Shown here one piece after another: positions 14,918 through 22,549 of a stretch of DNA of 32,013 bases. The notes under the pieces are model-generated. The model did no database searches. It saw only the letters and a program-made list of their open reading frames with translations, and was not told the origin of the DNA. The translations under genes were made by a program, and so were the position numbers. The stretch's first letter is position 1, and the number at the start of each line of letters is the position of its first letter. Source of the DNA: an uncultured Prevotellaceae bacterium (GTDB lineage: Bacteria > Bacteroidota > Bacteroidia > Bacteroidales > Bacteroidaceae); NCBI GenBank assembly GCA_946185805.1, contig CAMHKU010000024.1, positions 1 to 32,013 on the forward strand, read 5' to 3'.

Positions 14918-16675
14918 TCACTTCGGAGCGTCCTCGGCCTTGAGTTTCGTGCTGAGGTTGCTGGTAGAGGGCGGTGCCGGCACGGCAATACCGTCACTGA
15001 TGTTTGGCGACTTGAACGACGACTTGGCCTCCACGTTGTCGATAGTGGCTTTCGGCGCTTTCAGCTCGGCCTTCACCTCGGTGGCAGCGTTGATGGTCGT
15101 CTTGCCGTAGACGTCGGTCTTGCTGCCGCCGACGGCCACGTTGCCGCCGCTGAGCTGCAGCGTGGCCTTGCCGTCGCCCTGCTGCGCCTCCATCGTCTTG
15201 TCGGCAAAGAGTCCCACCTCTTCGCTGACGGCCTGCACCTTCTTCGACTTGTTCGACTTGTCTTTGGCGCCCACAAACATCTTCTCCGACAGCAGCAGCA
15301 TGGTAGAGCCCTGGGTGAGCGACTTGTCGGTGCGCTTCTCCTTGTCGACGTCCATCGAGCGCACGCTCACGGCCTTGCTGTTGATGCTCACGGTGCCCTT
15401 GCCCTTGCCTTCGGTGTCGTTGGTATCTACCTGCAGCGTCTCGGCCCTGAGACTGATCTTGCCGCTGGCGGTCAGCGCTTTCTCGCTTACCTTCTTGTCT
15501 TTCAATTCACGGTCGATGGCCGCCACGGTAATGTCTTTCGAGACGAGCATGAAGGAACCCTCGGCCGGCATGGTGGCATTAGCGCCAGAAGCATTATTAT
15601 TGGACGTCGACAGGCGGATATTCTCTGATGCCACGCTGAAGCCGCCATTCTTAATCAGCTTGCCGTCTTTGTCCTGCATGCTGATGCCCATATAGGGTGT
15701 GGTCACGCTGATGCCCGCACCGTCGTTCTCATGGATATTGCCCTCGCCGTCGATGGTGCGCACATCAATGCTCTCGGCCAGCAGCGACAGCGAGGCACCC
15801 GTGGCCGCCTTCGCAAAGGCATCGCCGGTCTTGATGTCGCCCTTAGCCTTATTCAGCGCCTTCACCTGGCGGTTGACCTCGGCCAGTGCGGAGACGGTGT
15901 GGATAAAGTCTACCGACGAGCGGTAGAGCAGCGGCAGCAGGTCGTTCACCTGCTGGTTGAGATCTTCCAGGTCAACATAGTTGCTGCGTGCCAGCTCCTC
16001 GTCGTCGGCCAGTCCGTTCTGCTTGTCCATGATGGTCTGCAGCTTCTTAAACATATCGTCGATGCTCTTCTTATGCTGCTTCGACTCGCTCTCCAAGGCA
16101 CTCTTGCGGGCGTTCAAGTCCTTCACCTTGTCTTCTATCTGCTGCTTCTTGCTGTCGGCCGTCTGAGCGGCCTCCACCACGAGCGACTGGTCGGCATGGA
16201 TCCATATACCATTACCCCCCGACGCCGCGTTCATGGGGAAGCAGTCGGTAGCATCGTTGCTCTGCAGGGATATGCTGCGGGCCTGGGTCACCACCTGCGA
16301 GTGGGGATAGACAACGGCTTCCAGACCGTCGTTACCTGGGTCTACGGCAATCTGGCGGATAGACGACGCCCGCGTGCTGACGCTGCCGGTATCGCCCACG
16401 CCCTCAATATTGACAGCCTCGCCACGGATGGTCACCGAGCCGCTGCCGCCAAGGAGGTCGCCGCTGCTGTCAACATTGCCGATGACAATCTCCGGCGCCG
16501 AGAGCACTAAGCGGTGGTCGTCGCGGAGGTATTTCCCCTGCTCTAAGCGGTTGAAGATGTCCACCTTGATTTGCTGCACATCATTCTTACACTTGTGTAT
16601 CTCTTCGAGTTCCTTCGACACACTGTTCTGGAAACTCTCAAGCACCTTTTTCCAATCGTCGAATATATAGCCCAT
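14918..16675 (-). CDS. 585-aa beta-helix/coiled-coil protein between VgrG and PAAR
   Basis: A 585-aa protein, family not recognised. Residues 55-170 and 290-570 are made of short repeating strands with Gly, Ser, Asn and Val (for example SVTIRGEAVNIEG and GTVSINSKAVSVRS), as in parallel or triple-stranded beta-helices. Residues 172-280 are highly charged and helical, a likely coiled coil. The C-terminus is Pro/Ser-rich. No signal peptide is visible. It begins 4 bases after vgrG and precedes the PAAR-like gene, so it is probably part of, or loaded onto, the spike. The helical repeats resemble those of VgrG gp5-type needles. It could be an extended needle, a spike adaptor or a cargo protein; no catalytic motif stands out. 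Confidence 0.8.
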   Translation of the reverse strand: MGYIFDDWKKVLESFQNSVSKELEEIHKCKNDVQQIKVDIFNRLEQGKYLRDDHRLVLSAPEIVIGNVDSSGDLLGGSGSVTIRGEAVNIEGVGDTGSVSTRASSIRQIAVDPGNDGLEAVVYPHSQVVTQARSISLQSNDATDCFPMNAASGGNGIWIHADQSLVVEAAQTADSKKQQIEDKVKDLNARKSALESESKQHKKSIDDMFKKLQTIMDKQNGLADDEELARSNYVDLEDLNQQVNDLLPLLYRSSVDFIHTVSALAEVNRQVKALNKAKGDIKTGDAFAKAATGASLSLLAESIDVRTIDGEGNIHENDGAGISVTTPYMGISMQDKDGKLIKNGGFSVASENIRLSTSNNNASGANATMPAEGSFMLVSKDITVAAIDRELKDKKVSEKALTASGKISLRAETLQVDTNDTEGKGKGTVSINSKAVSVRSMDVDKEKRTDKSLTQGSTMLLLSEKMFVGAKDKSNKSKKVQAVSEEVGLFADKTMEAQQGDGKATLQLSGGNVAVGGSKTDVYGKTTINAATEVKAELKAPKATIDNVEAKSSFKSPNISDGIAVPAPPSTSNLSTKLKAEDAPK

Positions 16676-16679
16676 AATC

Positions 16680-19600
16680 TTAGCCCTTCATTATTTCATG
16701 TAATAGATCAGTGTAACCAGTGTGAGCATCATTAGGATCCTCGCCATACTTCACCGTTGAACTGAAGTCCACGTTAGCCCTGTAAATCTCCTTGCCGAGC
16801 ACATGGGTGGCCGGACCACTCGAGAAGAGGATGGCACCGTTCTTCTCGGGGCCCCACACCTTATGGTCGGCCAAGTTGCTCCAGAAGAACACATTCTTTT
16901 TTAAGTTGTCCGTCGCCGTCTTCTTCAAAGTGCCCATGAGTCCCGGCTTCTCCTTCTCATTATCCTGTTCGCAGAGCACACTGTCGGCATATTTCGTCCA
17001 GGCGTCCACGTCTATCACAGAAACGTTAACCGCGGGTTCGGGAGGTATCTGCTTCAAATCGCCAATGGCCTGACGGGGAAGGTTATACTCCTTGACAAGG
17101 TTCATGAAGATGACACGTTTCAGCCTTGTCTTGGTAGGTGCATAGGTATTATCATCAACGGGATTATTGATAACCTGAGCAAGGTTATTACGGAGCTGAT
17201 GTAACATACCTTGATTTCCATCGTCCAAACAATTGGCTTTGCTTATAGCAGCATTTAATTTGGTGGTGTCACATCCTTCTCTTGCTTGCACCGCATAAGC
17301 GATTGCTGCGCCGCCAATAAAGGCCTTCATTGCTAGAATGTTACCAGCAAGAAGTTTCGCTTTTCTCTTTAATGAATTTCGGGTGCGATTTCTAAATGTC
17401 TTTATACGCTCCTTGTAATTCTCATCCGACTCATTAGCTCTTCGGACAACAGATTTCTTAAGTACTGCTGAATCAATATCAGCATCCTCTACTCCCAAAA
17501 CTCCTTTAAATTGCAAGTCGGCATCTTTTACATCATTCTCATTATCCTTGCCGTATAGGACGCCCACTAAATCAGTAGCACTTATACAGCTATCTGGGTA
17601 TTGCGCACTTAAATTCTGATAGGATTCAAAACACGAATTACATCTGTCGTGAATACTCCTTATTCTGTGGACTAAGTTACCAGCTATCGTTTCCACCAAA
17701 TTGAACGTATCGAAGACGCCCTTCGGCACGCTGGTTTCGGTTTTCTTCTCGGCATAGGTCCGCTGGTAGGCAGTCACAGGCACGGCGGCCTCGCCCTTGC
17801 CCGACTCCAGCTTGAGGTATCTGTTCGACTTCACCTCCAGCGTGCCCTCAATGGGCCGCAGGAATGTCTCGGCCACATGGCGCAGCATCGAGAAGTCGAG
17901 ATACGACATCACCTTGTTGACGGCGGCCTTACTCGTAGCCTCTACGGCGGCCTTTGCCACGTCGGCCGCTGTAAACTTGCCTAAGTGGACCTTGCCCATG
18001 AATCCGCTGGCGATATTGGCACCCGACTTCAGCGTGAGGTTGTTGCCGGCCTCGATGGTGACGTTCTTGCCCTGTATCTTCACATCGCCGTTAGGTGCGC
18101 TGACGGTGATGCCCGTGAAGGCGTTGATCTTCACGTCGCCGAAGATCGACTTGATGGTGACGTTACGATCGTCCGACGACCCTTTGATGCTGAAGAGTCC
18201 GTTGGCGTCGGTAATCTCGATATCACCTTCATACTTCTTGCTCTCGGCATCGTCGGTCTTAGGCATATCGACCCAGAAGCCCTTGATGAGCTTCGTTATC
18301 GGAGTCATATTCATCAGGAAGGCCCCCACACCGGTGCCCGCACCGTCGCTCATGGTGATACGGTGCCCCGCGGGTGTCGACAAGACGGCATAGTTCTTTC
18401 GCGTGGCCATGTGTACAGTGGTCTCCTTGTCGGCAGTAGGCGTCTGCTTCTGCAGCGCACCGACGATGTACGGCCGCTCAATGTTGCCACCCTCGTAGTT
18501 GAGCAGCACCTCGTCGTCCTTCTGATGCAGGAAGAAGGCGCCGCCGTCGGCGGTGCTCGCGGGGTTGGAGACGGCAATCCACGGTGAAGCCAGGTCATCA
18601 GCATCCTGCCACGTGTATTTCACGCGGTAGCGGCGGTTGCGCGTGGGGTCGTCGGTATCGGCGACGAAAGCCACCTGCGGTGCCGACTGTCTGACATGGC
18701 CCGCCTCATGGATCGGCGGATACCATCCGCCTTCCTGCTTCTTCACAGCCGTTATCCGGAACTGCTGGGACTTAGAGAATTTCTCTACAGGCATAAAATT
18801 CTCAACCCCCAATGTTTTGGTCGTTACAGTAACGCAGTCGATGCCAATCACCATATATTCCTTCTTCCACCCGTCGCCATCAAAGGAGAAGACATCGCCC
18901 AGCGTCACGTGCTTATAGTTGGCGCCAAGGTCTATCTCTATCAGGTCCTTGCCGGCATGGCGCTCGTTGGTCACCACGGCGTTGTAGGTAGCCGCCGAGG
19001 GTCCCGTGGTCACCGCTATTTCGTGGTCGGTGGCAAAGGGGTAGAAGCGTTTGGCCGACGAGACAGTGCTGTTGTCATACTGCTCGGCGCTCATGCCCTT
19101 CGTGTCGTCGGCCGCCTTGAAATATTTGTCCTTGTACTTTTTGTTTTTGTTCTTGTTCTTTTCATTGGCCTGTCCCCACGAAATCAAGTCGTCGACGAGG
19201 AACGTGATAAGCCAGTCGAACAGCGTGCCAGCGCCTGTGAAGAGCTGGCCAACCTTCTTCCACATGTACACGCCGGTAGTGGCGCCCCTGATCTCGCCTA
19301 CCACCTGGTCGTAATATTCATCCTCGTTCTTCACCAAGCCGCGATATTCGTCGGTGGTAGCCTCGTCAACGAACTTACCTTTGGGCTTGGCGTCGCCAGT
19401 GGCGCCAAAAGCCCCGCTGTAGGTGGCTGGGGTCGTGGTGTTGTGGCTGAGGAGCGTGACATCGACGGGACTATCGGTCTGAATATTCTTGTATGTCACG
19501 CTGACCGTGTCAGCGATACTCATCTTCTTGTTTGCCGAGGCTTGCGTGTAGCCAAAGTTCAGATGCTCACCCTCGTAGAAGAACAGCTCTCCCCACCGGT

Positions 19601-20345
19601 TGGCGGTGCGCACCAGCAGGTTATGCAGCGGTTCGTTGAACTGCACCAGATAGGGCAGGATCTGCTCCTTCGAGGTGCTGCCGAGGTTGATCAGGGTATT
19701 CATCTTCAGCAGGCTGGCCACGGTCTTTTCCTTGTCGTAGGGCAGCTTGAAGTTGGCCATCTCGCCCTTCATCACGTCGTAATACAGGCGCTTGGCCACA
19801 AAGGAGCGGCAGTAGCTGTCAACGGTCAGCAGATAGTCGGGGCTGTAGGCTTTGAGCGTCACATAGAGAGAGTCCTTCTTGTAGTGAGGGATCACCTCGT
19901 GCACATAATAGCCCTGCGCCAAGTAGTTGGAGTCTTCCAGCAGCTCTACCTTACGGTTTCCGAAAATCGACTGCAAGGTGAACTGAGAGAACATATACCA
20001 GCTCTTGTCTGTGCCCTGATCGATCTTTACAGAACTGGAGATCTGGATTTCAGCCACAATCTCTCCCGGCGCGTACATCTTCTTGTGCGCCTCGATTTCT
20101 ACGAGCGATGTCTTGTATGTCACTGAGGCATAAACAAACGTCGACTCTGTCGAGTTAGGAGTCATCTCTAACGTCGTAATGGTATCCGCCTTCTTTTGTT
20201 CCTCCTTTTTTTCTTCCTCCTTCTTTTCTTCCTCCTTCTTTTCTTCCTTCTTGCTGTCGGTACCCGAAGCGGCTGCCTGAGCGGTCGCCGGCAGCGGTTC
20301 TGACACAGTGTCAAAGCAAGCGTATATCTTCAGTTTCAGACTCAT
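16680..20345 (-). CDS. tssI: VgrG spike protein with long C-terminal extension
   Basis: A 1221-aa VgrG, much longer than a basic VgrG of about 600-650 aa. Residues 32-52 are a pure Lys/Glu/Gln tract. The gp27-like part spans about 60-540. The gp5-type OB fold is at about 550-632 (RYRVKYTW ... LASPWIAVSNP ... EVLLNYEGGNIERPYIVGAL). A beta-helix follows (about 690-800, with DVKINAFTG and DVKIQGKNVTIEAGNNLTLKSG). From about residue 870 there is a helical, Cys-containing extension of unknown fold, possibly an effector or a docking domain. DNA coding for residues 882-1068 (about 17140-17700) is clearly more AT-rich than its flanks. VgrG caps the Hcp tube and is punctured into the target. The start is the ATG at 20345. 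Confidence 0.9.
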   Translation of the reverse strand: MSLKLKIYACFDTVSEPLPATAQAAASGTDSKKEEKKEEEKKEEEKKEEQKKADTITTLEMTPNSTESTFVYASVTYKTSLVEIEAHKKMYAPGEIVAEIQISSSVKIDQGTDKSWYMFSQFTLQSIFGNRKVELLEDSNYLAQGYYVHEVIPHYKKDSLYVTLKAYSPDYLLTVDSYCRSFVAKRLYYDVMKGEMANFKLPYDKEKTVASLLKMNTLINLGSTSKEQILPYLVQFNEPLHNLLVRTANRWGELFFYEGEHLNFGYTQASANKKMSIADTVSVTYKNIQTDSPVDVTLLSHNTTTPATYSGAFGATGDAKPKGKFVDEATTDEYRGLVKNEDEYYDQVVGEIRGATTGVYMWKKVGQLFTGAGTLFDWLITFLVDDLISWGQANEKNKNKNKKYKDKYFKAADDTKGMSAEQYDNSTVSSAKRFYPFATDHEIAVTTGPSAATYNAVVTNERHAGKDLIEIDLGANYKHVTLGDVFSFDGDGWKKEYMVIGIDCVTVTTKTLGVENFMPVEKFSKSQQFRITAVKKQEGGWYPPIHEAGHVRQSAPQVAFVADTDDPTRNRRYRVKYTWQDADDLASPWIAVSNPASTADGGAFFLHQKDDEVLLNYEGGNIERPYIVGALQKQTPTADKETTVHMATRKNYAVLSTPAGHRITMSDGAGTGVGAFLMNMTPITKLIKGFWVDMPKTDDAESKKYEGDIEITDANGLFSIKGSSDDRNVTIKSIFGDVKINAFTGITVSAPNGDVKIQGKNVTIEAGNNLTLKSGANIASGFMGKVHLGKFTAADVAKAAVEATSKAAVNKVMSYLDFSMLRHVAETFLRPIEGTLEVKSNRYLKLESGKGEAAVPVTAYQRTYAEKKTETSVPKGVFDTFNLVETIAGNLVHRIRSIHDRCNSCFESYQNLSAQYPDSCISATDLVGVLYGKDNENDVKDADLQFKGVLGVEDADIDSAVLKKSVVRRANESDENYKERIKTFRNRTRNSLKRKAKLLAGNILAMKAFIGGAAIAYAVQAREGCDTTKLNAAISKANCLDDGNQGMLHQLRNNLAQVINNPVDDNTYAPTKTRLKRVIFMNLVKEYNLPRQAIGDLKQIPPEPAVNVSVIDVDAWTKYADSVLCEQDNEKEKPGLMGTLKKTATDNLKKNVFFWSNLADHKVWGPEKNGAILFSSGPATHVLGKEIYRANVDFSSTVKYGEDPNDAHTGYTDLLHEIMKG

Positions 20346-20354
20346 AGCTGATAA

Positions 20355-20831
20355 TTATTTGATGAATGTCATAACTTTATTGTTGCCCCGGCCCAAATAG
20401 GTAATGCTCCTCACCTGAACCTGCACGTCAAGGCTTATCTGCTCCGTCTCTGACGTGCCGGGGGTGCCGCTGTTGAAGTTGTCCTTCACGTCTATTACAT
20501 ATCCGTCTACCACCATGGCGTCGGCATAGTCGGCGAGCCTGAGGGTGGCATTAAACGAGGCGTTGAAAAGGAACGAGACGGGATAATGCGTCGTCGATAC
20601 CATGTTCTGGTAGAAGGGTTTGGCCTGCTCAGAGGAGTTGACGCGGATGGTGAAGTTCAGAAACACCGGGTCCGTAGGTCCGTAGGCCTTGCCCGTATCG
20701 TCGCGCTTGCGCTGACAGGTATAGTTAAAGCGCTGCACCGTCATGCACTTGTCCTGCGTGACGCTGCCGCCGGTTTCCAGAATGTCGCCCACGACGACCA
20801 CGGCTTTCAACTCATAGGTCTGACTCTGCAT
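20355..20831 (-). CDS. tssD: Hcp-like (TssD family) protein 4
   Basis: A 158-aa beta-rich protein that I place with divergent Bacteroidetes TssD/Hcp-like proteins: an N-terminal strand pair, DPVFLNFTIRV, then ISLDVQVQVRSITYLG near the end. It sits just before vgrG, where a tube-to-spike adaptor would be encoded. It differs strongly from the first two Hcps and lacks their IPRGGK motif. It may be a tube-end subunit or an adaptor. The assignment depends on position and fold pattern more than on a motif. Confidence 0.62.
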   Translation of the reverse strand: MQSQTYELKAVVVVGDILETGGSVTQDKCMTVQRFNYTCQRKRDDTGKAYGPTDPVFLNFTIRVNSSEQAKPFYQNMVSTTHYPVSFLFNASFNATLRLADYADAMVVDGYVIDVKDNFNSGTPGTSETEQISLDVQVQVRSITYLGRGNNKVMTFIK

Positions 20832-20845
20832 AGCTGTAAAAACGT

Positions 20846-21259
20846 TTAAAGATGTTTGAACTCCACATCGTCGATGGTGACGATCTCAGCCTCAAAGGCT
20901 AAGATAATCTGCCGGCGGTAGTGGGTGGCAATGTCATAGCTCTCCGAGATCGAGAAGCACTGGGCATTCTCAAACTTCAGGATACGCTGGCTTCCCTGCT
21001 GCGCCGACGTGATTTCCGAGAGGTCGAAGACCACGCGCCCGCTGAAAGCCCCCTGCTCCACAAACCAGTCATAGAGGTTCAGGTCGTCGCGTCCGGGAGC
21101 GATGACGGCCACCTCGATACGTGTGCAACGGGCAATGCCGTCGGGGCGGAAGTGGTTATGCGAGGTGGCATACGACGTCTTACATGCCGTGACGAGATAC
21201 TCGCGGGTGTAACGGCCAACGTTGTTGTCGCCAAACTGTAGTGTTGCCAAAAGAGCCAT
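20846..21259 (-). CDS. tssD: Hcp-like (TssD family) protein 3
   Basis: A 137-aa protein of the Bacteroidetes TssD type. It begins ALLATLQFGDNN, has YDWFVEQGAFSGRVVFDLSE in the middle, and closes with a strand RRQIILAFEAEIVTID. This pattern parallels the core of Hcp1 (tube subunit) but the surface sequence differs. It lies after a nested hairpin and 14 bases before the fourth Hcp-like gene, so the two are probably co-translated. It is likely a specialised tube subunit, a spike adaptor or an effector carrier. Confidence 0.75.
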   Translation of the reverse strand: MALLATLQFGDNNVGRYTREYLVTACKTSYATSHNHFRPDGIARCTRIEVAVIAPGRDDLNLYDWFVEQGAFSGRVVFDLSEITSAQQGSQRILKFENAQCFSISESYDIATHYRRQIILAFEAEIVTIDDVEFKHL

Positions 21260-21279
21260 GATACTATTATTACGTTTGA

Positions 21280-21353
21280 AACGAGAAGTACCCCCCGGCC
21301 CGGCGGTGAGGGTGAGGTATGGGTAAAACCGGGCCAGTTGGTACTATCTCGTT
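21280..21353 (-). other. Nested hairpin between the second and third Hcp genes
   Basis: An outer stem (21280-21292 with 21340-21353, 13 pairs with one bulge) encloses a perfect GC-rich stem GGCCCGG / CCGGGCC (21297-21303 with 21329-21335). No T tract follows on the minus strand. It may stop transcription partly, or protect the upstream hcp mRNA from 3' decay so that Hcp1/Hcp2 are made in excess over the rest. That role is inferred. Confidence 0.65.
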
Positions 21354-21376
21354 ATAGATTCGTTTTCAAGAACTAA

Positions 21377-21775
21377 TTACTTCCAGGGGTTATCGAAGCC
21401 TACGGGGCCGTTCTCCAGCTTCTGGCATACCACCTCTACCTCTTCGAAGTGCTCCTCGCCGTCTTCCCACTTCTCCTTGTAGTGTATGCAGTAGCATCCT
21501 GTGCCTTTGAGTTCCTTCATGGTTGAACCGTCAACGGTGTTGAAGAAGGTAATCTTCATATCGCGTGGGTCGTTGGGAGCAAGCATCCACTGCAGCAACT
21601 GGTTGTTGCCGTCGTTCATGGCCTTCACACGGATGGTGACCTTGCCGCCACGGGGGATACCCGAAATCTGGCCTTCACGGTCGGTAGTCTGTTCAAACTT
21701 ATAGTCAACCAAGATGACTTCGCGCTTCTCAAAATCCTTCACCTCAAGGGTTACCGGGGTTACATTCTCTGCCAT
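21377..21775 (-). CDS. tssD: Hcp tube protein 2 (TssD)
   Basis: A 132-aa Hcp of the Bacteroidetes type. It shares with Hcp1 the TDREGQISGIPRGGKVTIRVKA stretch, the NDGNNQLLQWMLAP helix region, and the GCYCIHYKEKWEDG ... HFEEVEVVCQKLE closing strand. Hcp rings stack into the tube that is fired through the sheath. It follows Hcp1 after a gap containing two 30-bp repeats and precedes the nested hairpin. Two close paralogues suggest a mixed tube or alternative cargo slots. Confidence 0.9.
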   Translation of the reverse strand: MAENVTPVTLEVKDFEKREVILVDYKFEQTTDREGQISGIPRGGKVTIRVKAMNDGNNQLLQWMLAPNDPRDMKITFFNTVDGSTMKELKGTGCYCIHYKEKWEDGEEHFEEVEVVCQKLENGPVGFDNPWK

Positions 21776-21810
21776 AATATGTTTCCTTTCTTATTTTATT
21801 CTTTATTCTT

Positions 21811-21870
21811 AATTCTTAATCGCCGAAGGCGAAAACTCTTAACTCTTAATCGCCGAAGGCGAAAACTCTT
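21811..21870. repeat. Two 30-bp tandem repeats with an internal hairpin
   Basis: Two 30-bp copies (21811-21840, 21841-21870) differ at one base. Each includes CGCCGAAGGCG, which can fold into a 4-bp stem with a three-base loop. The array lies in the gap between hcp1 and hcp2. A third, partial copy begins at 21871. It is a repeat of intergenic type with no known role here. Confidence 0.85.
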
Positions 21871-21897
21871 AATTCTTAACTCTAAACTCTTTATTCA

Positions 21898-22290
21898 TCA
21901 AGCCCAATCGTTCTCATACTTCACGCTGCCAAACTCTATCTGCTTGCAGGTGATGGTAATCTCCTCGAAGTGGCCCATCTTGTCTTCCCACTTCTCTTCG
22001 AAGTTCACGCAGTAGCCATTGGTAAACTTGATGCTCTTCATGGCCTTGCCGGTCTTCGTCTCGTTAAACTCGATAGAGCCGTTCTTGGGCAGGTTGCGCT
22101 CAATCATCCATGCCAGCAGGTCGGGAGTGCCGTCGTTGAGTGCCTTCACGCGAACGATAATCTTGCCGCCGCGGGGAATACCGCTCATCTGTCCCTCCAC
22201 GTCGGTGGCCTGGTCAAACTCATAGGTTACCATCAGCACTTCGCGATCCTTGTAACCGTCAACTTTCATTGAAACTGGTGTCTTTGCCAT
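21898..22290 (-). CDS. tssD: Hcp tube protein 1 (TssD)
   Basis: A 130-aa Hcp of the Bacteroidetes type, the likely main tube subunit. It begins MAKTPVSMKVDGYKDREVL, carries ATDVEGQMSGIPRGGKIIVR in the first strand pair, and ends with strands KWEDKMGHFEEITITCKQIE. It has its own strong promoter and a leader of about 100 bases, the only tube gene with such an arrangement. This fits the need for many copies per apparatus. Hcp is also the usual secreted marker of T6SS activity. Confidence 0.92.
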   Translation of the reverse strand: MAKTPVSMKVDGYKDREVLMVTYEFDQATDVEGQMSGIPRGGKIIVRVKALNDGTPDLLAWMIERNLPKNGSIEFNETKTGKAMKSIKFTNGYCVNFEEKWEDKMGHFEEITITCKQIEFGSVKYENDWA

Positions 22291-22394
22291 AATTGTTTCC
22301 TTTCTCTGATTTTTTAATTGTTAAACATTAATTGATTTAAATTCTCTTGTTCTTGAAACTTGGCCTTCATCTGTGAGGTTTGGTTTTCTGATTG

Positions 22395-22425
22395 CAAAGG
22401 TAATGCGAAAAACCGCTGCCTCCAA
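22395..22425 (-). promoter_or_regulatory. Strong Bacteroidetes promoter for hcp1
   Basis: On the minus strand a -33 TTG (22423-22425) is followed by a 20-base spacer and TACCTTTG (22395-22402), a perfect -7 element. Transcription would start near 22389, leaving a leader of about 100 bases before hcp1. This is the best promoter in the secretion block and is expected to give high Hcp output. Confidence 0.75.
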
Positions 22426-22451
22426 CTTTTTTGTTGTTTTTCTGTGTTTTT

Positions 22452-22514
22452 GTTTCGGACACTGTCCGCCATTTCGGACAAATCGGGGAATAGCACCCGA
22501 TTTGTGTCCGAAAC
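22452..22514. promoter_or_regulatory. TTTCGGAC repeat cluster upstream of the hcp1 promoter
   Basis: Three copies of TTTCGGAC lie here: two direct (22453-22460, 22472-22479) and one inverted (22506-22513). The inverted copy can pair with either direct copy: an 18/16-base hairpin with 22472-22487, or a perfect 11-bp pair with 22452-22462. A further CGGAC-N3-GTCCG dyad is at 22456-22468. This is either an operator for a dimeric regulator about 25-90 bases upstream of the -33 site, or a terminator with two exclusive folds ending the tssC transcript. Both readings are inferred. Confidence 0.65.
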
Positions 22515-22516
22515 GT

Positions 22517-22549
22517 GCTCTGGCCGTCGCTTTAAGCGCCGGCCAGAGC
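22517..22549 (-). terminator. Hairpin spanning the tssC stop codon
   Basis: GCTCTGGCC (22517-22525) pairs with GGCCAGAGC (22541-22549), with the tssC stop codon in the loop. No T tract follows directly, but the hairpin leads into the TTTCGGAC stem structure. Together they may end or weaken transcription after tssC, before the separate hcp1 promoter. Confidence 0.5.

Noticed and set aside
18696..20126. 476-codon plus-strand open frame opposite vgrG
   Set aside because: Antisense to conserved VgrG domains; the translated product resembles no family and has antisense-type composition.
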